Positions 12,490-24,136 of a stretch of 64,000 nt of DNA are shown piece after piece. The stretch is taken from the NCBI GenBank assembly GCA_012932295.1, contig JAAONU010000002.1, forward strand, positions 22,537,770 to 22,601,769, in the 5' to 3' direction. The notes under the pieces were generated by a model. That model had not been told where the DNA came from. It saw nothing but the letters and a program-made list of their open reading frames with translations, and did no database searches. Every line of letters starts with the position of its first letter. Position 1 is the first letter of the stretch. A program made the position numbers and the translations under genes. Source of the DNA: Cyclina sinensis (Eukaryota > Mollusca > Bivalvia > Venerida > Veneridae).

Positions 12490-15476
12490 CTTGGTGTGAT
12501 AGTCTATGTAAAGGAAACAATCGGTTACGTAAGACAGTCGCTACCTTGAATTTGACCCGTTAGAGTGTCCATTGGATCGAAGTGAAACTTAATCAGAAGA
12601 AGAATGTACTTCTTGGTGTATTTTATCGCCCGCCTAACAGCGATCCGGTCTATATGTCATATGTTGAGGATTTTATTGAACTTGCAATTGATACTGCAAT
12701 TAATTACCTAATTATAACCGGTGACTTTAATTATAACATCTTTACAACACCCTCACGCCAAAAGATTTATACCTTATGCCAGCATAACGGCTTAGCGCAA
12801 ACGATACAAGAATCTACACATTATACTGCAACGTCAAGTTCGTGTATTGACTTAATCTTCGTTAACAATAAAGATAATATCATAATATCGGGAATGAGGG
12901 GTCCATCAAGTTTTGAACCAAGAAATACGGTTTCATTGTCCTATTTTAACAATTCTTAAGTTTATTAAGCCAAAACACTCTTCATTTAAAAGGTTCGTTT
13001 GGCTTTATGAACAAGCCAATTTTTAGATTTACATGTATTCCGCGAAAAACTTTCTAATGAAGTGCATTTGATTCAGAATACTGACATTAATGTCTATGTT
13101 CGAAATCTAACTAGTACACTTTATGATATTATGAGATTATGTATTCCAAGTCGAACGATAAATGTAAATGATCGAGATCCGCCTTGGATTACTAACGAAC
13201 TATTAAAACGTAAAATAAGAAAACGTAAACGTGCGTATCACAAAGCTTTAAGATCACATAGTGAAAGGCACTGGACAAAATTCAAAAGACTGCGAAATGA
13301 AACTGTGCGTCTTGTGAAACAATGTAAAATATCGTATTTTAACTCATTATCAGCCTAGATAAAATCTTGTCCGTTAAAGTCAAAAGACTTCTGGAAGATT
13401 CTTAACAGTTTTAAGTCAGTGTCCTCATCTACGATGATTCCATCGCTGTTTGATAGCCAAACTAACGACCTTACTTTAGATGAAACTCATAAGGCAAATG
13501 TACTGAACAATTATTTTGTTGAACAGACAAGACTCGACGAAACAAATCACTGTTTACCTTCTAATACCACTAAATTATGTCCTCAGTCACTAAGATCAAT
13601 ATCTATTGAACCGAGAGACGTTATAGATGTAATAAGAAATCTCGTTATAGGAAAGGCTTCAGGACCTGATGGCATTGACAATCGAATACTTTGTGAATCT
13701 GTTAATTAAATAACTGTTCCACTTTGCGATCTCTATAACTATAGTCTACAGTCATGTATAATACCGACTTCTTGAAAAATATCAAATGTGTGCACGGTTT
13801 ACAAAAAAGGTGTCAAATCACTTCCGGCAAATTATCGTCCGATTTCATAATTGAAAAGTATGGAAAGGGTATTCGAACGAATAATCTTTAAACATATTTT
13901 CAACTTTTTCCTAGACAATAACTATTTTAGTCCATACCAGTCGGGATTCGTGCCAGGGGACTCAGCAATAAATCAGCTAACGTATCTGCATAATACTTTC
14001 TGTGAAGCATTGGACGATTGCTTAGAAGCTCGGGTTGTATTTTACGACATAAGTAAAGCAATTGACAAAGTTTGGCATCGTGGACTTTTATATAAACTTG
14101 AAAAAACAGGTATTCGTGATCAACTTCTCCTATGGTTTTCTAACTACCTTACGAATAACGCGTAGTTGTCCCTGGAGCACCTACTTCAGAATCCGTAATT
14201 TTATCTGGGGTCCCTCAAAGTTCTTTGTTAGACCCCCTTTTATGTTTAGCATATATAAACGATATTGTTATAGATATTGAATCATTAGTTAATCTTTTTG
14301 CTGATGATACAAGCCTATATGTGGTTGTTAATTCTCCTTACGAATCAGCTATGCAGTTAAAGTCTGATATTGATAAGGATTCAACATGGGCTAAGAATTG
14401 GCTAGTTACTTTTAACCCGTCCAAATCAGAGTGCATGATAATTTCAAGAAAAATTCATACACCTTTTCATCCACCACGGTCTATATCAAATATTCCAATT
14501 AATACAGTAACAACTCATAAGCATCTAGGTTTATTATTGCAAAACGATGGTCATTGGGTATCTCATATAAAACATATTAAAGAAAAAGCTTGGAACAGAC
14601 TTAATATAATGCGTCGTTTTAATACTTACTTGATAGAAAAGCATTAGAAGTAATATACAGTTCGTTCATACGACCAATATTATAATACGGGGATGTAATT
14701 TGGGTCAACTGTTAGGAATATGAAAAGCTCGATCTTGAAAAAATCCAAAATGAGGCTGCCCGTATAGTTTCGGGATGCACTACGCTCGTATCTATAGATG
14801 ACTTATTACACGAGGTAGGATGGGAAACCCTTGCAGACAGACGCAGAAAACATAAATTAATACAATTTTATAAAACGATTTATGGTCTAACACCGCGCTA
14901 TCTTTCTAATCTCGTTCCACTTAAAGTTGGTCAAGTCTCGTCTTACACATTAAGAAACTCTGAACAGTTCCAACAGCCTTTTTGTAAAACATCATTGTAT
15001 TCAAATTTATTTCTTCCCTCGGTAACAAATGAATGGAATATACTTTCCGAAGAATGTAAAAATGCAACACTCTTCCTAATTTTAGGAACCACATAAATAG
15101 TGACAAGCCCTCTGTTAATAAATTGTATAATCACGGCGATCGACATCTACAAATCATACACACGCATATACGTACCCGTTGTAGCTCACTGAACTAGCAT
15201 CCTTTTGTAAAGAAATTAACAGATTCCCCAAACTGTCGATGTGGTCTTGTTGAAACAACACATCATTATTTGCTCGAATGTAACTTTTGAAAGAAGTTGA
15301 GAGAAGAAATGTTAGAAGTTGTCACTGCCGATTCTGTACCGTCAGTTAATGTTTTGTTATACGGTGATGATAATAGAGAGCTCCAACTGAATACCATTAT
15401 TTTCGATGCTGTACATCGGTACATTAAATTAAGCACTAGTTTTAAGATACAGGATATCTTATTAAACCTAAGTTAA
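12490..15476 (+). pseudogene. LINE ORF2: endonuclease/reverse transcriptase, broken
   Basis: Pieces are readable in order. The endonuclease part (12490-12959) has LLGVFYRPPNSD, IITGDFNYNI and SSSCIDLIF. The usual SDH box after it reads FEPRNTV at about 12905-12930, so the catalytic His is not seen. The linker (13020-13358) has DPPWITNELLKRKIRKRKRA. The reverse transcriptase (13419-14647) has GKASGPDGID, YRPIS, FYDISKAIDKVWH and the catalytic LFADDTSLY (FADD at 14297-14308). The C-terminal part (14690-15476) has RCGLVETTHHYLLEC, a CCHC-like finger. There are many in-frame stops (for example near 13355, 13707, 13848, 14163 and 14645) and frame changes. It cannot make a full protein. Normal function would be target-primed reverse transcription of its own RNA. 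Confidence 0.8.
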
Positions 15477-15503
15477 TTACATATTCATATCCATACGCGC
15501 ACT

Positions 15504-15506
<3 letters not shown>

Positions 15507-15553
<47 letters not shown>
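15507..15553. repeat. (TC)n microsatellite
   Basis: About 47 bases of uninterrupted TC repeats lie just after the LINE coding end. Confidence 0.95.
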
Positions 15554-15554
<1 letters not shown>

Positions 15555-15830
15555 GCTCTTAAGATCTGCTTATTGGAGTTACTTTTTGTTACATACTTAT
15601 AAATGAAATATTGAGAAATATTGATGAAATGAAATGCGTATGTTCATTTTCCGTATTTTCACTATAAACATTTATTTTTCACTGCAGTCAAACATATTTT
15701 CCGTACTTCCACTGATGTCTTGCCGGACTACTTTCTTCTAAATTCACCCAATACACAAAATTAAAGGGGAATTCTTTCGAATCTTAAGGTCAAAAAAGAG
15801 AGAAAGTATATAATAAACAGAAATTTCAAG

Positions 15831-15929
15831 TTTTTCTATAAATACGGGATTTATTTTCATCTCGTGGTATGAAAATTATCATATTTCATACCACTCGATG
15901 AAAATGAATCCCGTATTTATATATAAAAA
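15831..15929. repeat. Short foldback, about 45-bp arms
   Basis: TATAAATACGGGATTTATTT and TTTTCATCTCGTGGTATG on the left are mirrored by CATACCACTCGATGAAAAT and CCCGTATTTATA on the right around a short loop near 15881. The core ATTTTCATCTCGTG / CACTCGATGAAAAT is shared with the foldback at 52569-52687. Confidence 0.8.
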
Positions 15930-17476
15930 ACCATGGAATATCCTCTATGTATTGTTAAATAATCTTGTATTTAAAATACATCCAAAGCAAAGCATACATA
16001 AAAAGCAATGCTTTTAAAAGCACATCCAATATGTACTAATTCTGAATCATGGGTTAAGGAGAGGAACTTAATAAGATTTTAATTCTTTCGTTCCAATCAT
16101 ATTTATCAATGTGTTAATATTGTAGAGATGTGAAAATTATAATTACGTTATATTGATAAATAAACTATGTTTAAACTAAAGTCCTTGGAAGAAGGAAAGT
16201 CAATTAACATAAATGCGCGCTTTTAAAGAAACATGCCCCACAATTTAGTGCATTCATTTTCTTTTTTTCAAAATCCTGTAAATCTGAATGCTACTGAATG
16301 CATAATTGCCCGATGATAAGGTGTCAAACAAAAAGGTAAGTACAGCAGGTAAACTGAATGCAAATATATAAGTCTTTACATAGAGATTTCTTGTGGTTCC
16401 ATAGTTGGTTGATAGCTATTTATTAGAACGCACACTTTCTTTGTGTCTGCATACCCTAAGGAAACTTTTAGCATATATTTTCTTCTAAACAGCATCAGTT
16501 CTTTTTCATGTTATGTAGAACTATCCAATAAAATTTATATGCAGTGCATCATCAGTAAGTGTAAAGGTGTACCCCTTTAAACTATCAATTACTTACAAAA
16601 AGTGTTTACTCCTTAAACCACCCAATACACAATTTTGATTGATAATTGACATAGGACATTGATGGTTACTCGTTGGAAAGATAAATAAGTAACTACTGAT
16701 GCCGCAATTATTTTTTTTGCTGAATCTTGAATTTTTCGAAGTTCTGTTAAACAAACAAAGAAACGTTTGTCTTTCATTAGATTTAAATGAGGACGTATAT
16801 TAAATTTCTCACGAAAACCGTTGAAATACGGAATACTAGAAGCCGTTGAAATACGGAATGAAACGGAGTTTAGACCCAGCACATCCGGGCAATACTGACA
16901 AATGTCGGCCATGTTTTATGTTTGGATTAGGCGACACTAACAATCGTTCCAGTACTACTGGAAACAAACACACTTCAGTTGAAGATATTGCGTTAAACAT
17001 GGCAAAGGTTAAATTATATAAAGGGTTCTAATGGATCAAACACCGCAAACTTGTTTGCAAAAATGTGAATATGCGTTATAGTGCGATTGGTGGCCTGTAA
17101 AAAAAAACATGATTTTTTCAATTCTAAGGCCTTTCTCTTGCCCATTAATCTTGGCACTGATTCTCCCACATGGTGAGTATATCTGGGTGAACGTCATAAA
17201 AATTTAGATTTTGTTACATTTGCAGACAATTATTGAAATTACTCTGAATATTTGAGGGTGGTTATAACGCACCTCTGTGGTAGGGAAGGTTTCGGACAAT
17301 TCACTGCTGGACTTTTTGGTCTTGGTCTTTTCACCTTCTGGATGTTTCCGCCTTGTGCACTATAATATGATTATTTATAAGTATGTATAACATGACCAAT
17401 GCAGTTGTTATAGGCTCATTAGTCACTGATTGGATTAGTCCAAATAATTGTACTCCAAAAGTTGAATATCATACTA
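15930..17476. other. Non-coding stretch, nothing recognised
   Basis: AT-rich. TTGAAATACGGAAT occurs twice near 16824-16860. A 61-codon frame at 16846-17031 (KCRPCFMFGLGDTNN) is not recognised, and no splice context convinces me it is an exon. Confidence 0.4.
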
Positions 17477-18603
17477 TTTTTTGAAGGCAGTGGCTATGGT
17501 TACGGAACCGTAATCCTAGCCTCCGAGTCTAGGATTACGGAAGTTCCGTAATCCTAGACAAACCCACTGGAATAGGCTACGGTTACGGAATATTTTTTAA
17601 AGAAGGGTTACATACCCAAAAATCGAGTGATAAACAGGTATTTTTCTCAAATATTACAAATAATAATCGAGTAAAAACATGGAATCGCCGATATGCCATC
17701 GTTACTTGCTTCATTTAAATTGCTTTTTCTTTGCTAAATGTCAAGCAATCTTCTTGAAAAATATCTCATTTTTTTCATGAAACATTGCTTAATTGAATTC
17801 GTTTGGTTATAAAAAATCATATATTTTTAAACAACGGTTAAAATGAGTTTCAAAGTGCGAAAATGGTGATCGGAAAGCAAGTCTGTAAAATGTCATTTTT
17901 CTTTGGTTTTAAGATTAAAGGTTTGGTAAAAACGTCATAAAAATACAGTTTGATGTTTGAATGTATTTTCTCAATCAATTATTTACTCTAAAAACATTTT
18001 TTCAAACTTTCCTCGTCAATTTAAAATTGGTGGTGTACGCTCTGTATGTATTGCGCTTGACTTTTACTCGAAGTAGGTGGCGCTATTTGTGGCTAAAAAT
18101 TGAACAGTGCAAAAGTGTCCATCGGTTTATTGCCCTGTAGTGTGTATTGTCTTAAGTGTTATCTTGTTCGCATTATTATGACGCCAAAAAATGAACGATT
18201 GTCTATTAAATTCCAAGTTTTCATTGAATTATAATGTTAGGAAGCAAATACTGCAGGTCAATTTCTAACTGTTTGGGGAACGTTGGGGAAGAAACAAATA
18301 TGTAACTTGTCCAACTACAGATGACAACGATATTTAACGTTATTTCGTTGCTCAAACAACAATCAAAATGACAATTTGATAACGCAAAGTTGGTAAAATG
18401 GTTTGTTTAATGAATTAAAATTAAATTTGACATGCTATTTGATATCTAACTGTTGAAAATACGCTTCTTTAAAAAAAAAAAAAAAAAACTTCCGTAACCG
18501 TAGCCTTTTCCAGTGGGTTTGTCTAGGATTACGGAACTTCCGTAATCCTAGACTCGGAGGCTAGGATTACGGTTCCGTAATCGTAGCCACTGCCTTTTTT
18601 GAA
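17477..18603. mobile_element. Mutator-like non-autonomous DNA transposon with 9-bp target duplication
   Basis: The element runs 17486-18594 (1109 bp). TTTTTTGAA lies directly on both sides (17477-17485 and 18595-18603), an exact 9-bp duplication. Ends begin GGCAGTGGCTA and are inverted over about 105 bp (17486-17590 and 18489-18594). Each end contains a 33-base near-perfect palindrome with 16-base arms (GTCTAGGATTACGGAA, at 17527-17559 and 18521-18553) and further TTACGGAA copies. The interior has no transposase. A 9-bp duplication with G-starting ends is typical of the Mutator superfamily; that class is inference. Confidence 0.8.
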
Positions 18604-19346
18604 TGGTCTATATCCGCCTTCAGGATACAAATCAGAAAAGACTCAAAATGTGGTGGAAATATTTCCTCCTTTGCATATGTAATGGCCATCAAAATCTGTT
18701 GGGCACCGTACAAGCAAAAAATGGGAGCAAGACAGTTAGACCCCTGGACAATTAGACCCCTTTCAATTTTAGATGACACCTAGACACCTACAGTACAGCT
18801 CCCTCGATATGTACATTTTTCTCTTAAACTCTGCGGACCTTGGGAGGAAAAACGCGGAGAATCTGAGAAACTCCCTAAATCGCGGAGGCGTCGCAGAGAC
18901 GAATTTTGTCTGGTAAGTGACGGTATTTTCTGTGAAATTGCAGATAATCAGTCCTCTGCGAATCTCCGCGATTTGTTTATGCATTCAGTTGACTGAAGTG
19001 TATATATGACAAGTGAAATTTTATATTTACTTACTCTTTTTATCTCCATGTTTTAGGATGCCTAATAGTAATATTTCGATTCGTTACATGTTTTTACACA
19101 TAACTTTATTGAAAGACACAAGACCATGTGTTGGTCTCATGGCCTATGATCTGTACACGCATGATTCATTGCGTCTCAGCCGCTAATTGGTTCCTAAATA
19201 TAACTTTTGACCTTTAACATTGAGCGACAGTTATTTTCCGTAAATGATATTCACCTCACTTTAAAAGCTTCAGACACCTGACCACGTCCCATTTAAAGCT
19301 GGAACTACAGTCATGTAGCATGCTTTTCCCGTGATTACATTTTTAG
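18604..19346. other. Non-coding stretch with a possible CAGTA-type end
   Basis: No gene is seen. CTACAGTACAGCTCCCTCGA at about 18788 followed by a GC-richer segment (GCGGACCTTGGGAGG, CTCCGCG) resembles the ends of the TA-inserting elements at 19748-23633. No matching second end was found. Confidence 0.35.
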
Positions 19347-19745
19347 CTCACCTGTCACATAGTGACAAGGTGAGCTTTTCTGATCGCAATTTGTCCGGCG
19401 TCCGTCCGTCCGTAAACTTTTACTTTAAACGACATCTCATATACCGCTAACCCAATTTCATCCAAACTTCCCATGAATGTTTCTTGGGTGGTCCCCTTTG
19501 AAAATTGTTCAAAGAATTGAATTCCATGCAGAACTCTGGTTGCCATGGCAGCGGAAAGGAAAAGCTTTAAAAATCTTCTTCTTTAAAACCACAAGGCCTA
19601 GACCCTTAATATTTGATATACAGCATCATCTAGTGGTCCTCTACCAAAATTGTTCAAACTATCCCCCTGGGGTCAAAAATGGCCCCGCCCTGGGGGTCAC
19701 TTGTTTCATTTATGTTTTATTTATTTAAATATGTAGGTATGTGGG
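19347..19745 (+). mobile_element. Family A element, left part only
   Basis: It starts AGCTCACCTGTCACATAGTG and runs through TTTAAAAATCTTCTTC and GGCCCCGCCCTGGGGGTCAC. It stops shortly before the TA element at 19748, and family A sequence does not resume after 21315. Confidence 0.65.
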
Positions 19746-21315
19746 TACAGTACAAGCAGCGCGGACTTTGACAACGAACACCCGTCCCCGTGATTTTACT
19801 GTCCGCGTTGAAGACCAAAATGACCACCGCGTCGAGTGTTCATTCGTATAAAACGCGGTGGTCAGCGCGGCCGTCCGCGGTGTTCAGTACCGCACCATGT
19901 CGCGGTGTCGGGTCGCGGGGGTTTGCGGTGTCCGAGAAAACGAAGTCGCAACACAATTTTACTTTCCCCTATTTTTTTTTCAGATGAGTTACAAAAAACA
20001 CGTTATTAATACCAGTTGAAGTTGTTTCTTTTAAATACCCCATCCGGTTAAACTTTTATTTGTTGACGTTCGATGTTTGGTTGTATGATTGAGGGTAACA
20101 CAGCCGATTATGAATACAGTACGCGCCAGGAGGAACTCACATTTTCCGCTTTAATTCGCGGACGCGGAAAAAAAACATCCGTCGCGACATTGAGGAAAAA
20201 AACGGATTTCCTCGATGTCTCGACATCGCGAAATATCTCGGCGATATTTGACAACCAGCGCGAAAATAATTAGAGTCATAACTCACCTGGATAAGCTGAA
20301 CATTTAATGAAATGACCGTAATGAAACTGTGCATTTTACGTCTGCCAACTATGTGACATTTGGTAAAATTAAAACCAAAATTTCTCATATATTTGCTGTG
20401 TTTCCGTCGTTGAAAACGCTCGTTATTGTATAGCAAAATCGATCAATAATTTTGTCAAGCGCATAGACGATACAGATGTCGCAGTAGGGTTTACATGTTG
20501 TATGTTTTCTTTAAATATAGCAGAGCAGTTTTAACACGTGTAAATCGAAAACCAGTCAATTTATTTTCTGAAAATAGGGTCAGCTGTTCCGAGAAACAAT
20601 TACTTTCGGTTTTGAATTGTCATTCATTCTGTCAACAAATACGAGCATTCGTAAACAAATGAATCAGAATGAGAGTTTTATGAGAGTTTTATACATTTAA
20701 ATCATATTTTAAAGCGTAAAATTCGCCGAAATGCGTGTTATCAGGAACTTTGTGAGCCTCGATACGTCAATTCTTACCTGTGAAAAAGTTTGCGGAACCA
20801 TTTAGCGGACGTCCGCCGCGATATTTGGTGACCATGTCCGCGGCGGTCGTCCTCGAAATGCGGCGGATTTGGTCGCGTTTTAAGGAATGGGTAGTCCGCG
20901 ACGACCTAGAGGAAAACGAGAGTTCCTCCTGGCACGTACTGTAGATTTACACACCTACATGCCATCTTGTTAACTTTAATTGCTGCAATTAATATATTTT
21001 CAAGTCTTTAATCGGTCCCGCACTTGCGTTAATCCACTCGCAAATAAATTACACGCAAATAAATTACTAACGATCATCAAACTGCGAAAAGTTAATAGAT
21101 CTAATTTAAACTGTCAAAATTCGAACAAATCCACTCTTATTATGATGCATTTATGTACAAACGCTCCTTTTTGTTTACGCAAAGAGTGACCATTCAAAGC
21201 AGTTGCGGACACCCGAAATTTCGGGTGTTCAGTCCACCGCGACTGGCCACCCGGAGACGATACCGGCCCCCGCAACAATGTTAACTACGTCAAAGTCCGC
21301 GCTGCGTGTACTGTA
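19746..21315 (+). mobile_element. TA-inserting element B1 (Tc1/mariner-pogo-like, non-autonomous)
   Basis: The element runs 19748-21313 with TA on each side. The ends are inverted: CAGTACAAGCAGCGCGGACT on the left, and AGTCCGCGCTGCGTGTACTG on the right. It has no transposase and is GC-rich near the ends. It is interrupted by element C1 (20117-20941). A second copy, B2, lies reversed at 28658-30322. The TA duplication with CAG..CTG ends fits Tc1/mariner or pogo-type MITEs; the class is inference. Confidence 0.8.
20115..20943 (+). mobile_element. TA-inserting element C1, nested inside B1
   Basis: The element runs 20117-20941 (825 bp), flanked by TA (20115-20116 and 20942-20943). The ends are inverted: CAGTACGCGCCAGGAGGAAC and GTTCCTCCTGGCACGTACTG. 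The uninterrupted B sequence is preserved in copy B2, where AAATCTATTC at 29961-29970 is the reverse complement of the joined flanks with a single TA. Open frames inside (for example 20073-20273) have no recognised domain. Confidence 0.85.
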
Positions 21316-21349
21316 GTTGACTCCCTTCCCCAGCCAGACCCCCACCAAT

Positions 21350-21896
21350 TTTTAGCTCACCTGAGCACAAAGTGCTCAGGGTGAGCTTTTCTGATCAGTC
21401 TTTGTCCGTCGTCCATCCGTCCTTCGTCAACTTTTCATTCAAATGACATCTCCTCTGAAACCAATGGGGCAAATTTACAGAAACTTGCTTGGGATGTTCC
21501 TTGCATGAAGCTCTACCAAGTTTGTTCAAATGGTTGTGATCCATTGCATTTCTGGTTCACTGGAGCTAAACAAAAATTTTATAAGTTGGATCTTTAAAAA
21601 TCTTCTTCTCAGAAACCACAAGGCCTGGAGCTTTAATATTTGGTATGAAGCATCATCTAGTGGACCTCTACCAATTTTTTTCAAATTATGTCCCTGGGGT
21701 CAAAACTGACCCCACCGCAGGGGTCAGTTAATTTTACATAGAGTTATATAGGGAAAACTTGAAAATCTTGAAAAGTTATAGAGCTTAGATATTTGGTGTG
21801 TAGCATTATCTAGTGGACCTCTACCAAGTTTGTTCAAATCATGGCCTCTGGGTCAAAAATGGCCCCGCCCCAGGGGTCACATGTTTTACATAGAGT
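21350..21896 (+). mobile_element. Family A element, left part only
   Basis: It starts TTTTTAGCTCACCTGAGCAC, with GAGCACAAAGTGCTC as the start hairpin. The body reads as in other copies up to CATAGAGTTA. Element C2 then begins at 21899. Family A is not seen to continue after C2. Confidence 0.7.
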
Positions 21897-23635
21897 TACA
21901 GTACGCGCCAGGAGGAACTCACAGTTTCCGCTTTATTTCGCAGACGCGGAAAAAAATTATCCGCCGCGACATCGAGGAAAAAACGCGAAATATCTCGGCG
22001 ATATTTGACGACCAGCGCGAAAATAATTAGAGTCATAACTCACCTGGATAAGCTGAACATTTAGTGAAATTATCGTAATGAAACTGTGCATTTTACGTGT
22101 GACAATTATGTGACATTTGGTAAAATTAAAACCAAAATTTCTCATACATTTGCTGTGTAGGTTTATGTGTACTTCCGTCGTTGAAAACGCTCGTTATTGT
22201 ATAGCAAAATCGATCAATAATTTTGTCAAGCGCATAGACGATACAGATGTCGCAGTAGGGTTTACATGTTGTATGTTTTCTTTAAATATAGGAAAGCAGT
22301 TTTAACACGTGTAAATCGAAAACCAGTCAATTTATTTTCTGAAAATAGGGTCAGCTGTTCCGATAAACAATCTATACTTTCGGTTTTGAATTGTCATTCC
22401 TTTCGTTAACAAATACGAGCATTCGTAAACAAATGCATCAGAATGAGAGTTTAATGAGAGTTTTGTACATTTAAATGATATTTTAAACAGGGCTCTCACT
22501 AGACTTAGAATTTTGGGAGAAGTCACTTCGCCCTGGGTTGAAGGTTAGGGAGAAGTGGACAGACTTCAGAGCGAAGTGGATATTGTTTCGTTACTCTTTG
22601 TTTCGGACAACGTATGCTTATGTAAAAATAAATTTCCCGTTAATAATTGATCCCTTTTATCAACCAGTGTTCAGAAACATAATGAAATTAATATCAACTA
22701 TTGATACGCATACCTTTTGGAAAACAATGATCGACGATTAAAATGTACTGTAACACTTCCGACGATCAACCTTTCATGGCTGACTTGTTTTTCACAGAAA
22801 ACCTGATAGATTGCACCTTTTTCGTCTCGTGATACAATATACATACCTACACAGTTTAATCGCCGTCATTGCTCAGAGGGTACCTGATCTTAATCAAGCC
22901 CATAATTGCCGAAACATCGCAATCAAATAGTGATCAATTAGTGGTAATTTATAAACACTGAAATCAGCTAAAAATATTCGACAGGAAACTCATTATTATT
23001 CATTACTCAATAGTGCTTTTTTAAAAACTAAATGCTGATTGGTTTATTTCGCCTAAGTGTCGGTATCGAATGTTCTGGTTGAAAAGATAAAAATAACATG
23101 GGCGAAGTCTTCGCTCTGTACGTTACACATGGTTATAAGGCAAGAAATAGCGAGAGGCGGAGTTTTACAGGGATTCCCTAATTAGTGGCTGGCAAGCGAT
23201 TGTTTATGTGTATTGTAAAAAAACTGTGTATCGTAAAAAAACTGCCACATTTTATGACACCATTGACTCATATCCATGTTTGCCAAGGGCAACTAAGTTT
23301 TGATAAGGCGACTTGATTTTCGCTTTGATCTTCACGTAATGCGAAATTTGAGACAGCGAAGCGACGACTTCGCCCGAATTGCCCCCTCGCGAGAGCCCTG
23401 TTAAAGCGTAAAATTCGCCGAAATGCGTGTACTCAGGAACTTTGTGAGCCTCGATACGTCAATTCTTACCTGTGAAAAAGTTCGCGGAACCATTTCGCGG
23501 ACGTCCGCCGCGATATTTGGTGACCATGTCCGCGGTGATCGTCCTCGAAATGCGGCGGATTTGGTTGCGTTTTAAGGAATGGGTAGTCCGGGACGACCTC
23601 GAGGAAAACCAGAGTTCCTCTTGGCGCATACTGTA
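21897..23635 (+). mobile_element. TA-inserting element C2, carrying element D
   Basis: The element runs 21899-23633 with TA at 21897-21898 and 23634-23635. Its ends match C1 (CAGTACGCGCCAGGAGGAAC; GCGCATACTG). Without the 913-bp insert D (22488-23400) and its 5-bp duplication, it would be about 817 bp, close to C1 at 825 bp. Confidence 0.85.
22483..23405. mobile_element. Element D (CAGGGCTCTC ends) nested in C2
   Basis: The element runs 22488-23400. The ends CAGGGCTCTC and GAGAGCCCTG are inverted. TTAAA flanks both sides (22483-22487 and 23401-23405). C1 keeps the uninterrupted site (ATATTTTAAAGCGTAAAATT). CAGGG-type ends recall hAT elements, but hAT makes 8-bp duplications and only 5 are seen here, so the class is open. 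GGGAGAAGTCACTTCGCCC occurs just inside the left end. No transposase frame. Confidence 0.7.
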
Positions 23636-24136
23636 CAACAATAAGTACAGGATAAATAGATAAGCAGCAAATATTACATGTTGACATTAAAAACTTTTTG
23701 TTGAAATTAACAAAATAATAAAAATAAGTTTTAAATATGTAATAGGCTTAGGAATATTATTAGCAACAAATACAGCAGAATGAAATAGAAACATTTTATT
23801 CAAAAAACACTTAAACAAAAGTTTTAATTCTTTTAAGTGATTCATTATTCTGATAAAAAAATTAAATTAGATTATTTCATTTATATAGTATATATATTTT
23901 AAATATATTTTGATTTTTTAACTTAACATCATTCTATAAGTTTTGAATTACTTTTTCAATTAGTCACCTCTCTTAATAGTATTTTCCCCATGAAATCACG
24001 TTTCTTTTTGTTCATGATCCTTTCAATCAAATTTTACCAAAAATTATTACTTTATTGCTACATTATCTAATAATAATATCAAAAATAATAACAATAAAAT
24101 CAATCTCATGGCTAAATCAATATAATTAAACAGTCC
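23636..24136. other. Very AT-rich stretch, nothing recognised
   Basis: Low-complexity AT-rich sequence with several short runs such as TATATAGTATATATATTTTA. No gene or known repeat. Confidence 0.5.

Larger units (their letters stand above)
12490..15553 (+). mobile_element. Decayed non-LTR retrotransposon (LINE, Jockey/CR1-like)
   Basis: The order endonuclease, linker, reverse transcriptase and C-terminal cysteine-rich domain is that of a LINE ORF2 on the + strand. The left side is probably truncated, since readable endonuclease starts inside the domain (GVIVYVKETIGY at 12493). Coding sequence ends at a TAA at 15474-15476. The element then runs about 30 bases into a pure TC tract (15507-15553), which may be its simple-sequence tail. 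No target duplication was identified. Assignment to the Jockey/CR1 group is from the overall domain order and is tentative. Confidence 0.75.

Noticed and set aside
12582..12959. A host gene with an endonuclease/phosphatase-type domain
   Set aside because: LLGVFYRPPNSD and IITGDFNYN followed by reverse transcriptase in order show that it is a LINE endonuclease.
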